A stretch of DNA of 8,051 nucleotides, from NCBI GenBank assembly GCA_003518205.1, contig DOZC01000032.1:1-8051 (forward strand), given 5' to 3'. This DNA comes from Minisyncoccota bacterium (GTDB lineage Bacteria; Patescibacteriota; Microgenomatia; UBA1400; PJMF01). A model generated the notes under the pieces. It worked only from the letters and a program-made list of their open reading frames with translations. It ran no database searches and was not told where the DNA came from. Below are positions 1 to 5,987 of the stretch, in pieces (the first letter of the stretch is position 1; each line of letters starts with the position of its first letter). The translations under genes and the position numbers were made by a program.

Positions 1-1
1 C

Positions 2-343
2 GAGATTGAACTTCAGGCTGCTCTTTATGGCGCTTGTAGTGTCTACGTTCAGCCCTCACTGGCTGAGGGGTTTGGTTTGCCAGTAATTGAAGCGCTTCAG
101 TGTGGGGCTCCAGTAGTGGCGAGTAAAATTCCAGCCTTACTCGAAATTGGTGGTCCCAACGCAGTTTTTGCTAATCCTGATGCCGAAGCTTTGGCTGAGG
201 CAGTTAAAATTGTTTTGTTGTGGTCGACTTCCACCAGAAAAAACGCCATTGCAGCTGGAAAAAAATGGGCCAACAATTTCAGTTGGTCAAAAACAGCTAC
301 TGAGACTGCAGCGGTTTATCAAAAAGTTTTGCATCAACCATGA
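2..343 (+). CDS. GT4-family glycosyltransferase, C-terminal part (5' end outside window)
   Basis: Only the last 113 codons are visible. The frame is open from base 2 to the TGA at 341-343, so the start lies left of the window. Seen: a C-terminal GT-B (Rossmann) half with PSLAEGFGLPVIEAL, which contains the E-x7-E pair (Glu22 and Glu30 of the fragment), followed by a GAPVVAS strand and a PDAEALAEA helix. In retaining GT4 enzymes these elements bind the nucleotide-sugar donor, with the second Glu contacting the sugar or phosphate. No membrane segment is visible, so a cytoplasmic or inner-face peripheral enzyme is likely. It would transfer a sugar to a lipid-linked acceptor during polymer assembly. 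Its stop overlaps the next start as ATGA, indicating translational coupling. Donor and acceptor cannot be told; the family call is strong. Confidence 0.93.
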   Translation, partial: EIELQAALYGACSVYVQPSLAEGFGLPVIEALQCGAPVVASKIPALLEIGGPNAVFANPDAEALAEAVKIVLLWSTSTRKNAIAAGKKWANNFSWSKTATETAAVYQKVLHQP

Positions 344-2016
344 AACAATTTTTCCGAAACTTAATTTGGATCGGATTGATTGGATTAATTGGATTTGGTT
401 TGGGTCGAGTTTATTTTCGAACTAGTTTTCCCTATACCCATGATGGAGAGAATCATTTGGCGCGATTTGCCAATTACAAATTAGCTCTCAAAGAAGGCCA
501 GTTTCCGCCCAGATTGGCTCCAAACTTACTCAATCACTTTACCTATCCAGTTTTAAATTTCAATTACCCATTGGCCAACATTCTGTCTCTTCCGTTGAGC
601 TTTTTAAAGCTTAATTATGAATTGAGTTTTAAATTAATCGCTTTAACAGCTCTATTGGTACTGGGAGTGAGCAGTCATCAGTGGCTAAAAAGCCTCGGTT
701 TTTCAAAGTCGGCTGGAATTTTTAGTTTATTAGGACTTTTTTCAGCCCCATTTTTGGTTAATATTGTTTGGTTTAGAGGTAATATTGGTGAATTGTTAGC
801 ACTGGCTTTGTTTGCCACAGGTTTGTGGTTAACTGAAAGTTGGTCTCAGTCACCTCAAAAAACCTACTATCTTTGGTGGTTAGGTTTAACTGGTGTGGGA
901 GTTTTATTGGCTCATAATCTGGCTGCTTTAATGATTGGGCCAATATTACTATTATATGGACTTCACTCTGGGAGTTGGCGCAATCGGCTTAAACTGCTCC
1001 TTGTTTGGGGGCTGGCTGGAGGATTGTGTCTTTGGTTTTGGCTTCCGGCCATAGCAGAAAAAAGCTCCATTGTCTTAGATGATGCGAAGTTTTTTCAAGA
1101 ATACAGTGGTTATTTTGTAACTTTCTCTCAGCTTCTAACCGCACCCTTAGAATTTGGCTTTGTTTTTCCTGGATCAATTTCAGGATTAAATTTAAGTCTG
1201 GGTGCTTTAAGCCTTTTGATTATTGCCTTAAGTCTAATTTGGGGCAGTCTGAAACTACGAGAAAAACTTCAAACTCCAAAATCATGGCTTCGTTCAACAC
1301 TATTATTAATTTTAGTTTTAGGCTTAATATTTTTTCAAACTAAATTTAGTTTAAATTGGTGGCAGAGTTTTCCGGTTTTAAAATACCTTCAATTTCCCTG
1401 GAGACTAACTTTACCGCTAATAGTTTTGATTTTGCCGTTAATGGCGTATTGGTGGCAATGGGCTAGTGAAAGGCGAGTGAACTGGTTAAAACTATTGTTA
1501 ATGAGTTTGCTTCTGGGGCAGTTCTGGCCTCTATTTCAACTTCGAGCAGCAGATTACTTTCATAAAACTGTAGTGGATTATGATGCTTATGGTCAAACTA
1601 CTTCCACAATGAATGAAAATCTTCCCAAAGGTTTCCGATTTATTGAGTTTGGTGATTGGCAGCCCACGCCCCAGATTTTGCAGGGGGCAGGAAATATTTC
1701 TGTTCAATCCTGGAGTGGAACTCGTCGACGATATACCCTTACTTTAACTCAACCCAGCTTAATAGTTGAACCCAGTATTGTTTGGTTGGGTTTTGAAACT
1801 CATGCTAATTCTCACCAAGTAAATTACATTGATAGTGATCAAATTCAGGGTCGTTTGGCCTATGAATTACCAGCGGGTCAATATCAAGTTATCACTCAAT
1901 TCACTCAAAATACTTGGCCCAGAAGAATTGGAAACGGTGTTAGCTTGACAGTTCTTTTGGGATTAATGGGCTGGGTTTTTTGGAAATTTTGGTTAATAAG
2001 GCAATGCAAAAAATAA
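340..2016 (+). CDS. Polytopic membrane protein, PTPS-related / GT-C-like
   Basis: A 558-residue protein with about 11-12 hydrophobic segments. There is one near residues 8-22, a run of segments from about 75 to 398, and a last one near 533-553. Between roughly 400 and 530 lies a hydrophilic, beta-rich stretch, probably outside the membrane. The first loop has HDGENHLAR (residues 34-42), then PPRLAPNLLNHFTYPVLNFNYPLA; LQFPWRL is at 350-356. This pattern matches the family named '6-pyruvoyl-tetrahydropterin synthase related' (PF10131). Despite the name, its members look like GT-C glycosyltransferases, not pterin enzymes. Asp35 in the first loop is the candidate catalytic acid by analogy. Inferred role: adding a sugar from a polyprenyl-phosphate donor on the outer face, or handling the glycan during export. 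The ATG at 340 sits in an ATGA overlap with the GT4 gene. The next gene starts 13 bases before this stop. Confidence 0.75.
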   Translation: MKQFFRNLIWIGLIGLIGFGLGRVYFRTSFPYTHDGENHLARFANYKLALKEGQFPPRLAPNLLNHFTYPVLNFNYPLANILSLPLSFLKLNYELSFKLIALTALLVLGVSSHQWLKSLGFSKSAGIFSLLGLFSAPFLVNIVWFRGNIGELLALALFATGLWLTESWSQSPQKTYYLWWLGLTGVGVLLAHNLAALMIGPILLLYGLHSGSWRNRLKLLLVWGLAGGLCLWFWLPAIAEKSSIVLDDAKFFQEYSGYFVTFSQLLTAPLEFGFVFPGSISGLNLSLGALSLLIIALSLIWGSLKLREKLQTPKSWLRSTLLLILVLGLIFFQTKFSLNWWQSFPVLKYLQFPWRLTLPLIVLILPLMAYWWQWASERRVNWLKLLLMSLLLGQFWPLFQLRAADYFHKTVVDYDAYGQTTSTMNENLPKGFRFIEFGDWQPTPQILQGAGNISVQSWSGTRRRYTLTLTQPSLIVEPSIVWLGFETHANSHQVNYIDSDQIQGRLAYELPAGQYQVITQFTQNTWPRRIGNGVSLTVLLGLMGWVFWKFWLIRQCKK

Positions 2017-3230
2017 ACCCAGGTAATCAAAAAACTTTAGCTTTTTTTTCTTGGCCAATCGGAGCTTGGTTAATTTGGCGCCTGGGCTTAATTTTGATTG
2101 GTTTGGGAGCAAGCTTCTGGCTACCATACCGACCAAGTTTTCCCTATTTTGATAGTTTGTTGCCTGGGTTTGGTTGGCCACAGTGGTTTTATAGTTGGGC
2201 CAATTTTGACGGTGTTCACTATTTGACGATTGCCGCCAAAGGCTATCTGGGTACGGGATTAATTCAAGCCTTTTTTCCGGTTTATCCCATAATAGTCGGT
2301 TTAATTTCTAGAGTGACTCAACTTGACCTTATGATGAGTGGCTGGTGGTTAAATCAACTTTTAAGTTTAATACTGGTTTGCTTACTCTGGTTTTGGTGGC
2401 GAACTAAATTTGGAATAACAGCAGCCAGGTGGGGTTTAGTTTGGTGGCTGGTATTCCCAACTAGTTTCTTTCTGGGAAGTTTTTATAGTGAAAGTCTTTA
2501 CATTTGCTTAGCTCTGGGATCGTGGTTGATGGCCAAAAAAGGCTCCTGGGGTGCAGCGGCCTTACTGGCAGCCTTGGCTTCTGGGACCAGAATTATCGGC
2601 TTTTGGTTGCTTCCGATGTTAGGACTGGAATTGTTGTCTCAAACCTATCCACAGCTTCAACTATTGTCCTTAACAAATTTTTTAGTTTGGGTAAAACGGG
2701 AAAAACGCCATTTATTATTACTTCTGTTAAGTCTTGGGGGGTTAGTGGCTTATATGGGTTATTTGCAACTAACTTTTCAGGATGCGCTTTATTTTCTGCA
2801 TCAACAAAGTGAGTTTGGAGCCGGAAGGCAGGAGGCTTTAATTTGGTGGCCTCAAGTAATTTGGAGGGCTAGTAAAATATTACTGACAGCTCGGCCGTTT
2901 GATTGGAAATATTTAACTTATGTTCAAGAGTTGGTTTTTGGAGTTGGAAGTGTTTTATTGGTGTTTTGGGGTTGGTGGCAACGAAAAACCACTCAACTTA
3001 CCACACCCCTAGCGGTTTATAGCCTGGGATGTCTCTTAATGCCAACGCTAACTGGAACTTTTTCGAGTTTGCCACGCTACGTTTTGGCAGCCTGGCCGAT
3101 GTGGCTGAGTTTAATTTCGCTTTCAACTCAACCTGAATTTCGTTGGGTAAAATGGTTGGCTCTAGCGATCAGTCTAACTTTCCTTATAATTAATACCAGT
3201 TTGTTTATCCAAGGCTACTGGGTGGCCTAA
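2004..3230 (+). CDS. PIG-V-like GT-C mannosyltransferase family protein
   Basis: A 408-residue hydrophobic protein with about ten membrane segments, rich in Trp and Leu. The first outer loop carries WANFDGVHYLTIAAKGY (residues 65-81), then AFFPVYPI (89-96). This D-x2-HY-x2-IA...GY...FFPxYP pattern is typical of bacterial relatives of PIG-V (PF04188), the GPI mannosyltransferase family. Asp69 is the likely catalytic acid and His72 part of the site. Expected chemistry, from the family: transfer of a sugar, often mannose, from polyprenyl-phosphate outside the membrane. I chose ATG 2004; a TTG at 1980 in the same frame would add eight residues, deepen the overlap with the previous gene and has no ribosome site. 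The ATG lies inside the previous gene's 3' end with AAGG very close by, so coupled translation is likely. The exact sugar is unknown. Confidence 0.77.
   Translation: MQKINPGNQKTLAFFSWPIGAWLIWRLGLILIGLGASFWLPYRPSFPYFDSLLPGFGWPQWFYSWANFDGVHYLTIAAKGYLGTGLIQAFFPVYPIIVGLISRVTQLDLMMSGWWLNQLLSLILVCLLWFWWRTKFGITAARWGLVWWLVFPTSFFLGSFYSESLYICLALGSWLMAKKGSWGAAALLAALASGTRIIGFWLLPMLGLELLSQTYPQLQLLSLTNFLVWVKREKRHLLLLLLSLGGLVAYMGYLQLTFQDALYFLHQQSEFGAGRQEALIWWPQVIWRASKILLTARPFDWKYLTYVQELVFGVGSVLLVFWGWWQRKTTQLTTPLAVYSLGCLLMPTLTGTFSSLPRYVLAAWPMWLSLISLSTQPEFRWVKWLALAISLTFLIINTSLFIQGYWVA
3185..3190 (+). promoter_or_regulatory. Possible -10 box (TATAAT) before the GalE-like gene
   Basis: A perfect TATAAT lies inside the 3' end of the PIG-V-like gene, 55 bases before the next start codon. 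No good -35 hexamer is seen 16-18 bases upstream and there is no TGn extension, so it may be chance in AT-rich coding DNA. If used, it would give an mRNA with a leader of about 49 bases. Confidence 0.22.
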
Positions 3231-3236
3231 AAATTC

Positions 3237-3241
3237 AAGGA
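3237..3241 (+). promoter_or_regulatory. Shine-Dalgarno-like AAGGA for the GalE-like gene
   Basis: AAGGA lies four bases upstream of the ATG at 3246. It supports that start and conventional ribosome binding, in contrast to the genes at 4200, 5029 and 5988, which lack a convincing match. Confidence 0.55.
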
Positions 3242-3245
3242 ATTT

Positions 3246-4178
3246 ATGAAAATTCTCATTACCGGTGGCGCCGGCTTTATCGCCTCTCATGTAGCAGATG
3301 CCTATGTTCAGGCAGGGCATCAAGTCACTATTGCGGACAACCTTTCGACTGGCAAACTCGAGTACATTAACCCGGCCGCAACTTTTGTAAAATTGGATAT
3401 TACCGATCAAGTTGCGATTCAAGAATTAATTTTGCGGGAGCGATTTGAGGTCATTAACCATCATGCTGCGCATATTTTGGTAGGTCATAGCGTTGTTGAT
3501 CCGCAATTTGATGCTCAAACAAATATTATGGGTTTACTCAACATTATGGAAGCTGCCAAACAGATTCCAATTAAAAAAATTATTTTAGCTGCTACTGGGG
3601 GTGCCATGTATGGTAATCGAGCCACACCTTTTGTGGAAACCATGCCGGCTTTGCCCGAATCCCCCTATGGTGTTTCCAAGAGAGCTGACGAGTTATATTT
3701 AAATTATTACTTTAAGCAATATCAGATTCCCTACGTTTCCCTACGCTATTCAAATGTTTATGGTCCCAGACAAAATCCGCACGGCGAATCTGGTGTGATT
3801 GCCATATTTTCTGAAGCCTTGGCTAAAGGTCAGCAACCAATTATTCATGGCGATGGCACTAATACTCGAGATTATGTTTATGTCAGCGATGTGGCAGCCG
3901 CAAACTTATTAGCCCTGACAACCCAATTTGTAGGCGAACTTAATATTGGAACTCAAACCGAGATTTCAACCAATGAGGTATATGATCTAGTGGCTCAAGC
4001 CCTGCGAGTAAATTTTCCCAAACAATATGATGCCCCCAGACCTGGAGATGTGATGGCCAGCTCATTGGACTTTACTAAAGCAAAAGAAATTTTGGGCTGG
4101 CAACCTCAAATTGATTTTGCGACCGGAGTTAAGCAGGTTGCAGAGTGGTATCAAACTTTTAATGTCGTGCAGGGTTAA
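3246..4178 (+). CDS. NAD-dependent sugar epimerase/dehydratase, UDP-glucose 4-epimerase-like (extended SDR)
   Basis: A 310-residue soluble protein of the extended short-chain dehydrogenase/reductase family. Seen: GGAGFIAS (residues 7-14), the dinucleotide-binding loop; Asp31 after strand 2, favouring NAD over NADP; HHAAH (72-76) in place of the usual HLAA; Thr117 in ATGGAMYG where the catalytic Ser/Thr sits; and Tyr141 and Lys145 in YGVSK. SLRYSNVYGPRQ, then TRDYVYVSDVA and a C-terminal EILGWQP complete the sugar-nucleotide pattern. Family knowledge supports C4 epimerisation of a UDP-sugar (Glc/Gal or N-acetyl or uronate forms); the precise substrate cannot be told. It would supply a precursor for the glycosyltransferases around it. 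The start is supported by AAGGA four bases upstream. The gene follows the PIG-V-like gene after 15 bases, so it is probably in the same transcript. Confidence 0.88.
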   Translation: MKILITGGAGFIASHVADAYVQAGHQVTIADNLSTGKLEYINPAATFVKLDITDQVAIQELILRERFEVINHHAAHILVGHSVVDPQFDAQTNIMGLLNIMEAAKQIPIKKIILAATGGAMYGNRATPFVETMPALPESPYGVSKRADELYLNYYFKQYQIPYVSLRYSNVYGPRQNPHGESGVIAIFSEALAKGQQPIIHGDGTNTRDYVYVSDVAAANLLALTTQFVGELNIGTQTEISTNEVYDLVAQALRVNFPKQYDAPRPGDVMASSLDFTKAKEILGWQPQIDFATGVKQVAEWYQTFNVVQG

Positions 4179-4188
4179 AACCTGCTAC
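4167..4188 (+). terminator. Small hairpin at the end of the GalE-like gene (weak terminator or attenuator candidate)
   Basis: GCAGG (4169-4173) pairs with CCTGC (4181-4185) around a seven-base loop. Two more pairs (G4167-C4188, T4168-A4187) form if T4186 bulges. The stem includes the TAA stop at 4176-4178. The following bases are TACAATTTTCTCT, so the T tract is delayed and interrupted. At best it is a weak terminator. It overlaps the possible -10 box of the next gene, so folding and promoter use could interact. Confidence 0.3.
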
Positions 4189-4191
4189 AAT
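4186..4191 (+). promoter_or_regulatory. Possible leaderless-type -10 box (TACAAT) before the permease gene
   Basis: TACAAT (five of six consensus bases) ends eight bases before the ATG at 4200, putting the predicted +1 at about 4198-4200. The best -35 match is ATGTCG (4162-4167), only three of six with an 18-base spacer. No Shine-Dalgarno lies in the short interval. The layout resembles the clearer promoters at 5029 and 5988 but is weaker. Confidence 0.38.
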
Positions 4192-4199
4192 TTTCTCTA

Positions 4200-4979
4200 A
4201 TGTCGGTTTTAACAATTTTCACCAAATACCATGAGCTGCTCAGCGAGTTAACCTGGCGAGAAATTAAGCAGCGTTATAAACAGTCAGTTTTGGGATATGC
4301 TTGGGTAATTCTCAACCCCTTATTTCAAATGTTAGTCATGGCTTTTGTGTTTTCAAAAATTATGCGCATGCCGACTTTGGGCGTGCCATATTCGATTTAT
4401 TTATACGCTGGTTTACTGCCCTGGACCTTGTTTGCTAACTCTTTAACTGGTGCAGTAAATTCTTTAGTTGGCAATGCGGGATTGATCACTAAAATATATT
4501 TTCCCAGGGAAGTTTTTGTAGCAAGTGCGGTTTTAGCTAAAATTGTGGATTTCTTATTGGCAACCAGCGTATTTGTAGTTTTTGCGATTTATTTTCAAAC
4601 TCCTTTTACCTGGCATTTACTCTGGATTTTGCCAATTTTTTTAATCCAACAATTGTTCACCTACGCTTTAGCGTTATTTTTGGCAGCAGCCAATCTATTT
4701 TATCGTGATGTGCAGTATGTTTTTAATTTGGTGATTTTGATTTGGATGTATTTGACCCCAGTTATTTACCCAGTAGAACTATTTCCTGATCAATATCGCT
4801 GGATCTTTCAGCTCAATCCCATGGCCGTAATTGTTAACGCCTACCGTCAGGTTTTATTAGCGGGAGCTGAGCCAAACTACCTTAGTTTAGCTTTAGCCGC
4901 CAGTTTATCGCTAATTCTATTGACGGTTTGTTTTAAATTTTTCAAAAAGGTAGAGGGTGTTTTTGCAGATATTGTTTAA
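4200..4979 (+). CDS. wzm: ABC-2 type polysaccharide export permease, Wzm-like
   Basis: A 259-residue integral membrane protein with about six membrane segments, the normal size for Wzm/TagG/KpsM-type permeases (ABC2_membrane family). Seen: the amphipathic entry motif REIKQRYKQSVLGYAW (20-35) followed by NPL; LLPWTLFANS (72-81); IYFPREVF (99-106); LNPMAVIVNAYR near the last third; and a C-terminal EGVFADIV. These are hallmarks of O-antigen, capsule or teichoic acid exporters. Two copies would form the channel that moves the lipid-linked glycan across the cytoplasmic membrane, powered by the ATPase at 5988. The two export genes are separated by an epimerase gene rather than adjacent. The ATG at 4200 has no visible Shine-Dalgarno and may be leaderless. 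Family certain; exported polymer unknown. Confidence 0.93.
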   Translation: MSVLTIFTKYHELLSELTWREIKQRYKQSVLGYAWVILNPLFQMLVMAFVFSKIMRMPTLGVPYSIYLYAGLLPWTLFANSLTGAVNSLVGNAGLITKIYFPREVFVASAVLAKIVDFLLATSVFVVFAIYFQTPFTWHLLWILPIFLIQQLFTYALALFLAAANLFYRDVQYVFNLVILIWMYLTPVIYPVELFPDQYRWIFQLNPMAVIVNAYRQVLLAGAEPNYLSLALAASLSLILLTVCFKFFKKVEGVFADIV

Positions 4980-4993
4980 TTGAGAGTTTCTAG

Positions 4994-5028
4994 CTGACAG
5001 TCTAGTTGAATTTTGTTATAACCTGCCC
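4994..5028 (+). promoter_or_regulatory. Sigma70-like leaderless promoter for the second SDR gene
   Basis: CTGACA (4994-4999, five of six -35 bases), an exact 17-base spacer, then TATAAC (5017-5022, five of six -10 bases). Six bases follow before the ATG at 5029, so the usual +1 position is the A of the start codon. No Shine-Dalgarno lies between. The -35 begins 15 bases after the permease stop. Spacing and box quality make this the best promoter in the window. Confidence 0.68.
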
Positions 5029-5943
5029 ATGTCATCGTCACCAAAAATTTTAATTACTGGTGGATTGGGTTTTATTGGTCAAAGTTTGGCTCGACAATTA
5101 ATTAAACTTAATCAGTTTCCTATAATTTTGGATCAGCGTCATCCCACAAAGACTGAGCGAGCCGCTTTAAGTGGGGCCAAAATCATTGTGGGAGATGTGA
5201 CAGATTCCGAGGTTTGGAAAAATTTACCAGCTGTAACCTATGTTTATCATTTTGCCGCTCCGTCTTCAATTGCCCTGTTTAATCAAAATCCCACTGAATG
5301 CATTCGAACTTCAATCCAAGGATTGTTAAATGCGTTTGTTTGGGCCAAGGCTCATTCAGTGATTAAAGTTATTTACCCTTCGTCGGGAAGTATTTTTGAT
5401 AATGGTTTAAAGGCTTGCAGCGAAAAAACTTTGCCAAATCCTACTAATCTTTATGGTCAAACTAAACTAGTTTGCGAGAATCTGGCTCAAAACTTCACTG
5501 AATTAGTACCATCACTAGGACTACGAATTTTTGCTGGTTATGGTCCGCTTGAACTTCAAAAAGGCGAAATTGCCAGCGTGGTGAGCCTATTTCTTAAAGC
5601 TATTTTCAGAAACGAAACACCTAAAATTTATGGTGCTGGGTTTCAAACTCGGGATTTTGTTTATATTGATGATATTGTGGCCACTCTAATAGCCGTCATG
5701 ACACCAGAATTGACTGGTTTTTTAAATGTTGGTTCTGGTCAAGCTATTAGTTTCAATGAAGTTCTCAAGGAGTTAAATCAAAAATTTGGAACTGATATTA
5801 AGCCAGTTTATATTGATAAGCCAGAAAATTATCTTGAAAATACTTTGTGTGATGCTCGAAAAATGACACAGATTTTGGGTCGAAAACCCCTAAGTTTTAA
5901 AACTGGGATTAGTCGTTACTTTGATCAATTAACCCAGAATTAG
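5029..5943 (+). CDS. NAD-dependent epimerase/dehydratase (extended SDR), divergent sugar-nucleotide enzyme
   Basis: A 304-residue soluble extended SDR, distinct from the one at 3246. Seen: GGLGFIGQ (11-18), the cofactor loop; Asp35 after strand 2, suggesting NAD; YHFAAPSS (73-80); Ser118/Ser119 in YPSSGS; and Tyr142 and Lys146 in YGQTK. TRDFVYIDDIV is followed by GFLNVGSGQAIS. The catalytic Ser-Tyr-Lys set is intact, so the enzyme should be active. The strand usually reading NVYGPRQ is AGYGPLELQKG here, and the C-terminal domain is also divergent, so the substrate may not be that of classical GalE. Options include 4-epimerase, 4-reductase of a deoxysugar, or dehydratase; I cannot choose. It probably makes a second NDP-sugar for the polymer. 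It sits between the permease and ATPase genes and has its own promoter placing +1 at the ATG. Confidence 0.85.
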   Translation: MSSSPKILITGGLGFIGQSLARQLIKLNQFPIILDQRHPTKTERAALSGAKIIVGDVTDSEVWKNLPAVTYVYHFAAPSSIALFNQNPTECIRTSIQGLLNAFVWAKAHSVIKVIYPSSGSIFDNGLKACSEKTLPNPTNLYGQTKLVCENLAQNFTELVPSLGLRIFAGYGPLELQKGEIASVVSLFLKAIFRNETPKIYGAGFQTRDFVYIDDIVATLIAVMTPELTGFLNVGSGQAISFNEVLKELNQKFGTDIKPVYIDKPENYLENTLCDARKMTQILGRKPLSFKTGISRYFDQLTQN

Positions 5944-5953
5944 CGTTTCATAT

Positions 5954-5987
5954 TGGACAGTGGCCACAACTCAGCTAGAATGGATCG
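5954..5987 (+). promoter_or_regulatory. Sigma70-like leaderless promoter for the ATPase gene
   Basis: TGGACA (5954-5959, five of six) and TAGAAT (5976-5981, five of six) are separated by 16 bases; reading TTGGAC one base earlier gives 17. Six bases lie between the -10 box and GTG 5988, so the predicted +1 is the G of the start codon. The spacer holds a perfect eight-base palindrome, GTGGCCAC (5960-5967). The -10 box itself contains the in-frame TAG that closes the ATPase frame upstream. Confidence 0.6.

Noticed and set aside
1980..2003. TTG 1980 as start of the PIG-V-like gene
   Set aside because: It adds only eight residues, has no ribosome site and lies deeper inside the previous gene; ATG 2004 is the better choice.
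340..2016. Calling the protein a 6-pyruvoyl-tetrahydropterin synthase
   Set aside because: The family name is misleading: this is a polytopic membrane protein with no soluble pterin-synthase fold or zinc-His pattern, in a glycan cluster.
2504..2812. Overlapping frame inside the PIG-V-like gene
   Set aside because: A shadow of a well-supported membrane protein gene; the translation has no motif and no start signal.
3174..3422. Antisense reading frames here and at 989-1177 and 1993-2181
   Set aside because: Short, without recognisable domains, and opposite strongly coding sequence.
4980..5028. Rho-independent terminator after the permease
   Set aside because: The CTAG repeats near 4990 and 5002 do not form a stable stem followed by a T run; a promoter explains the interval better.
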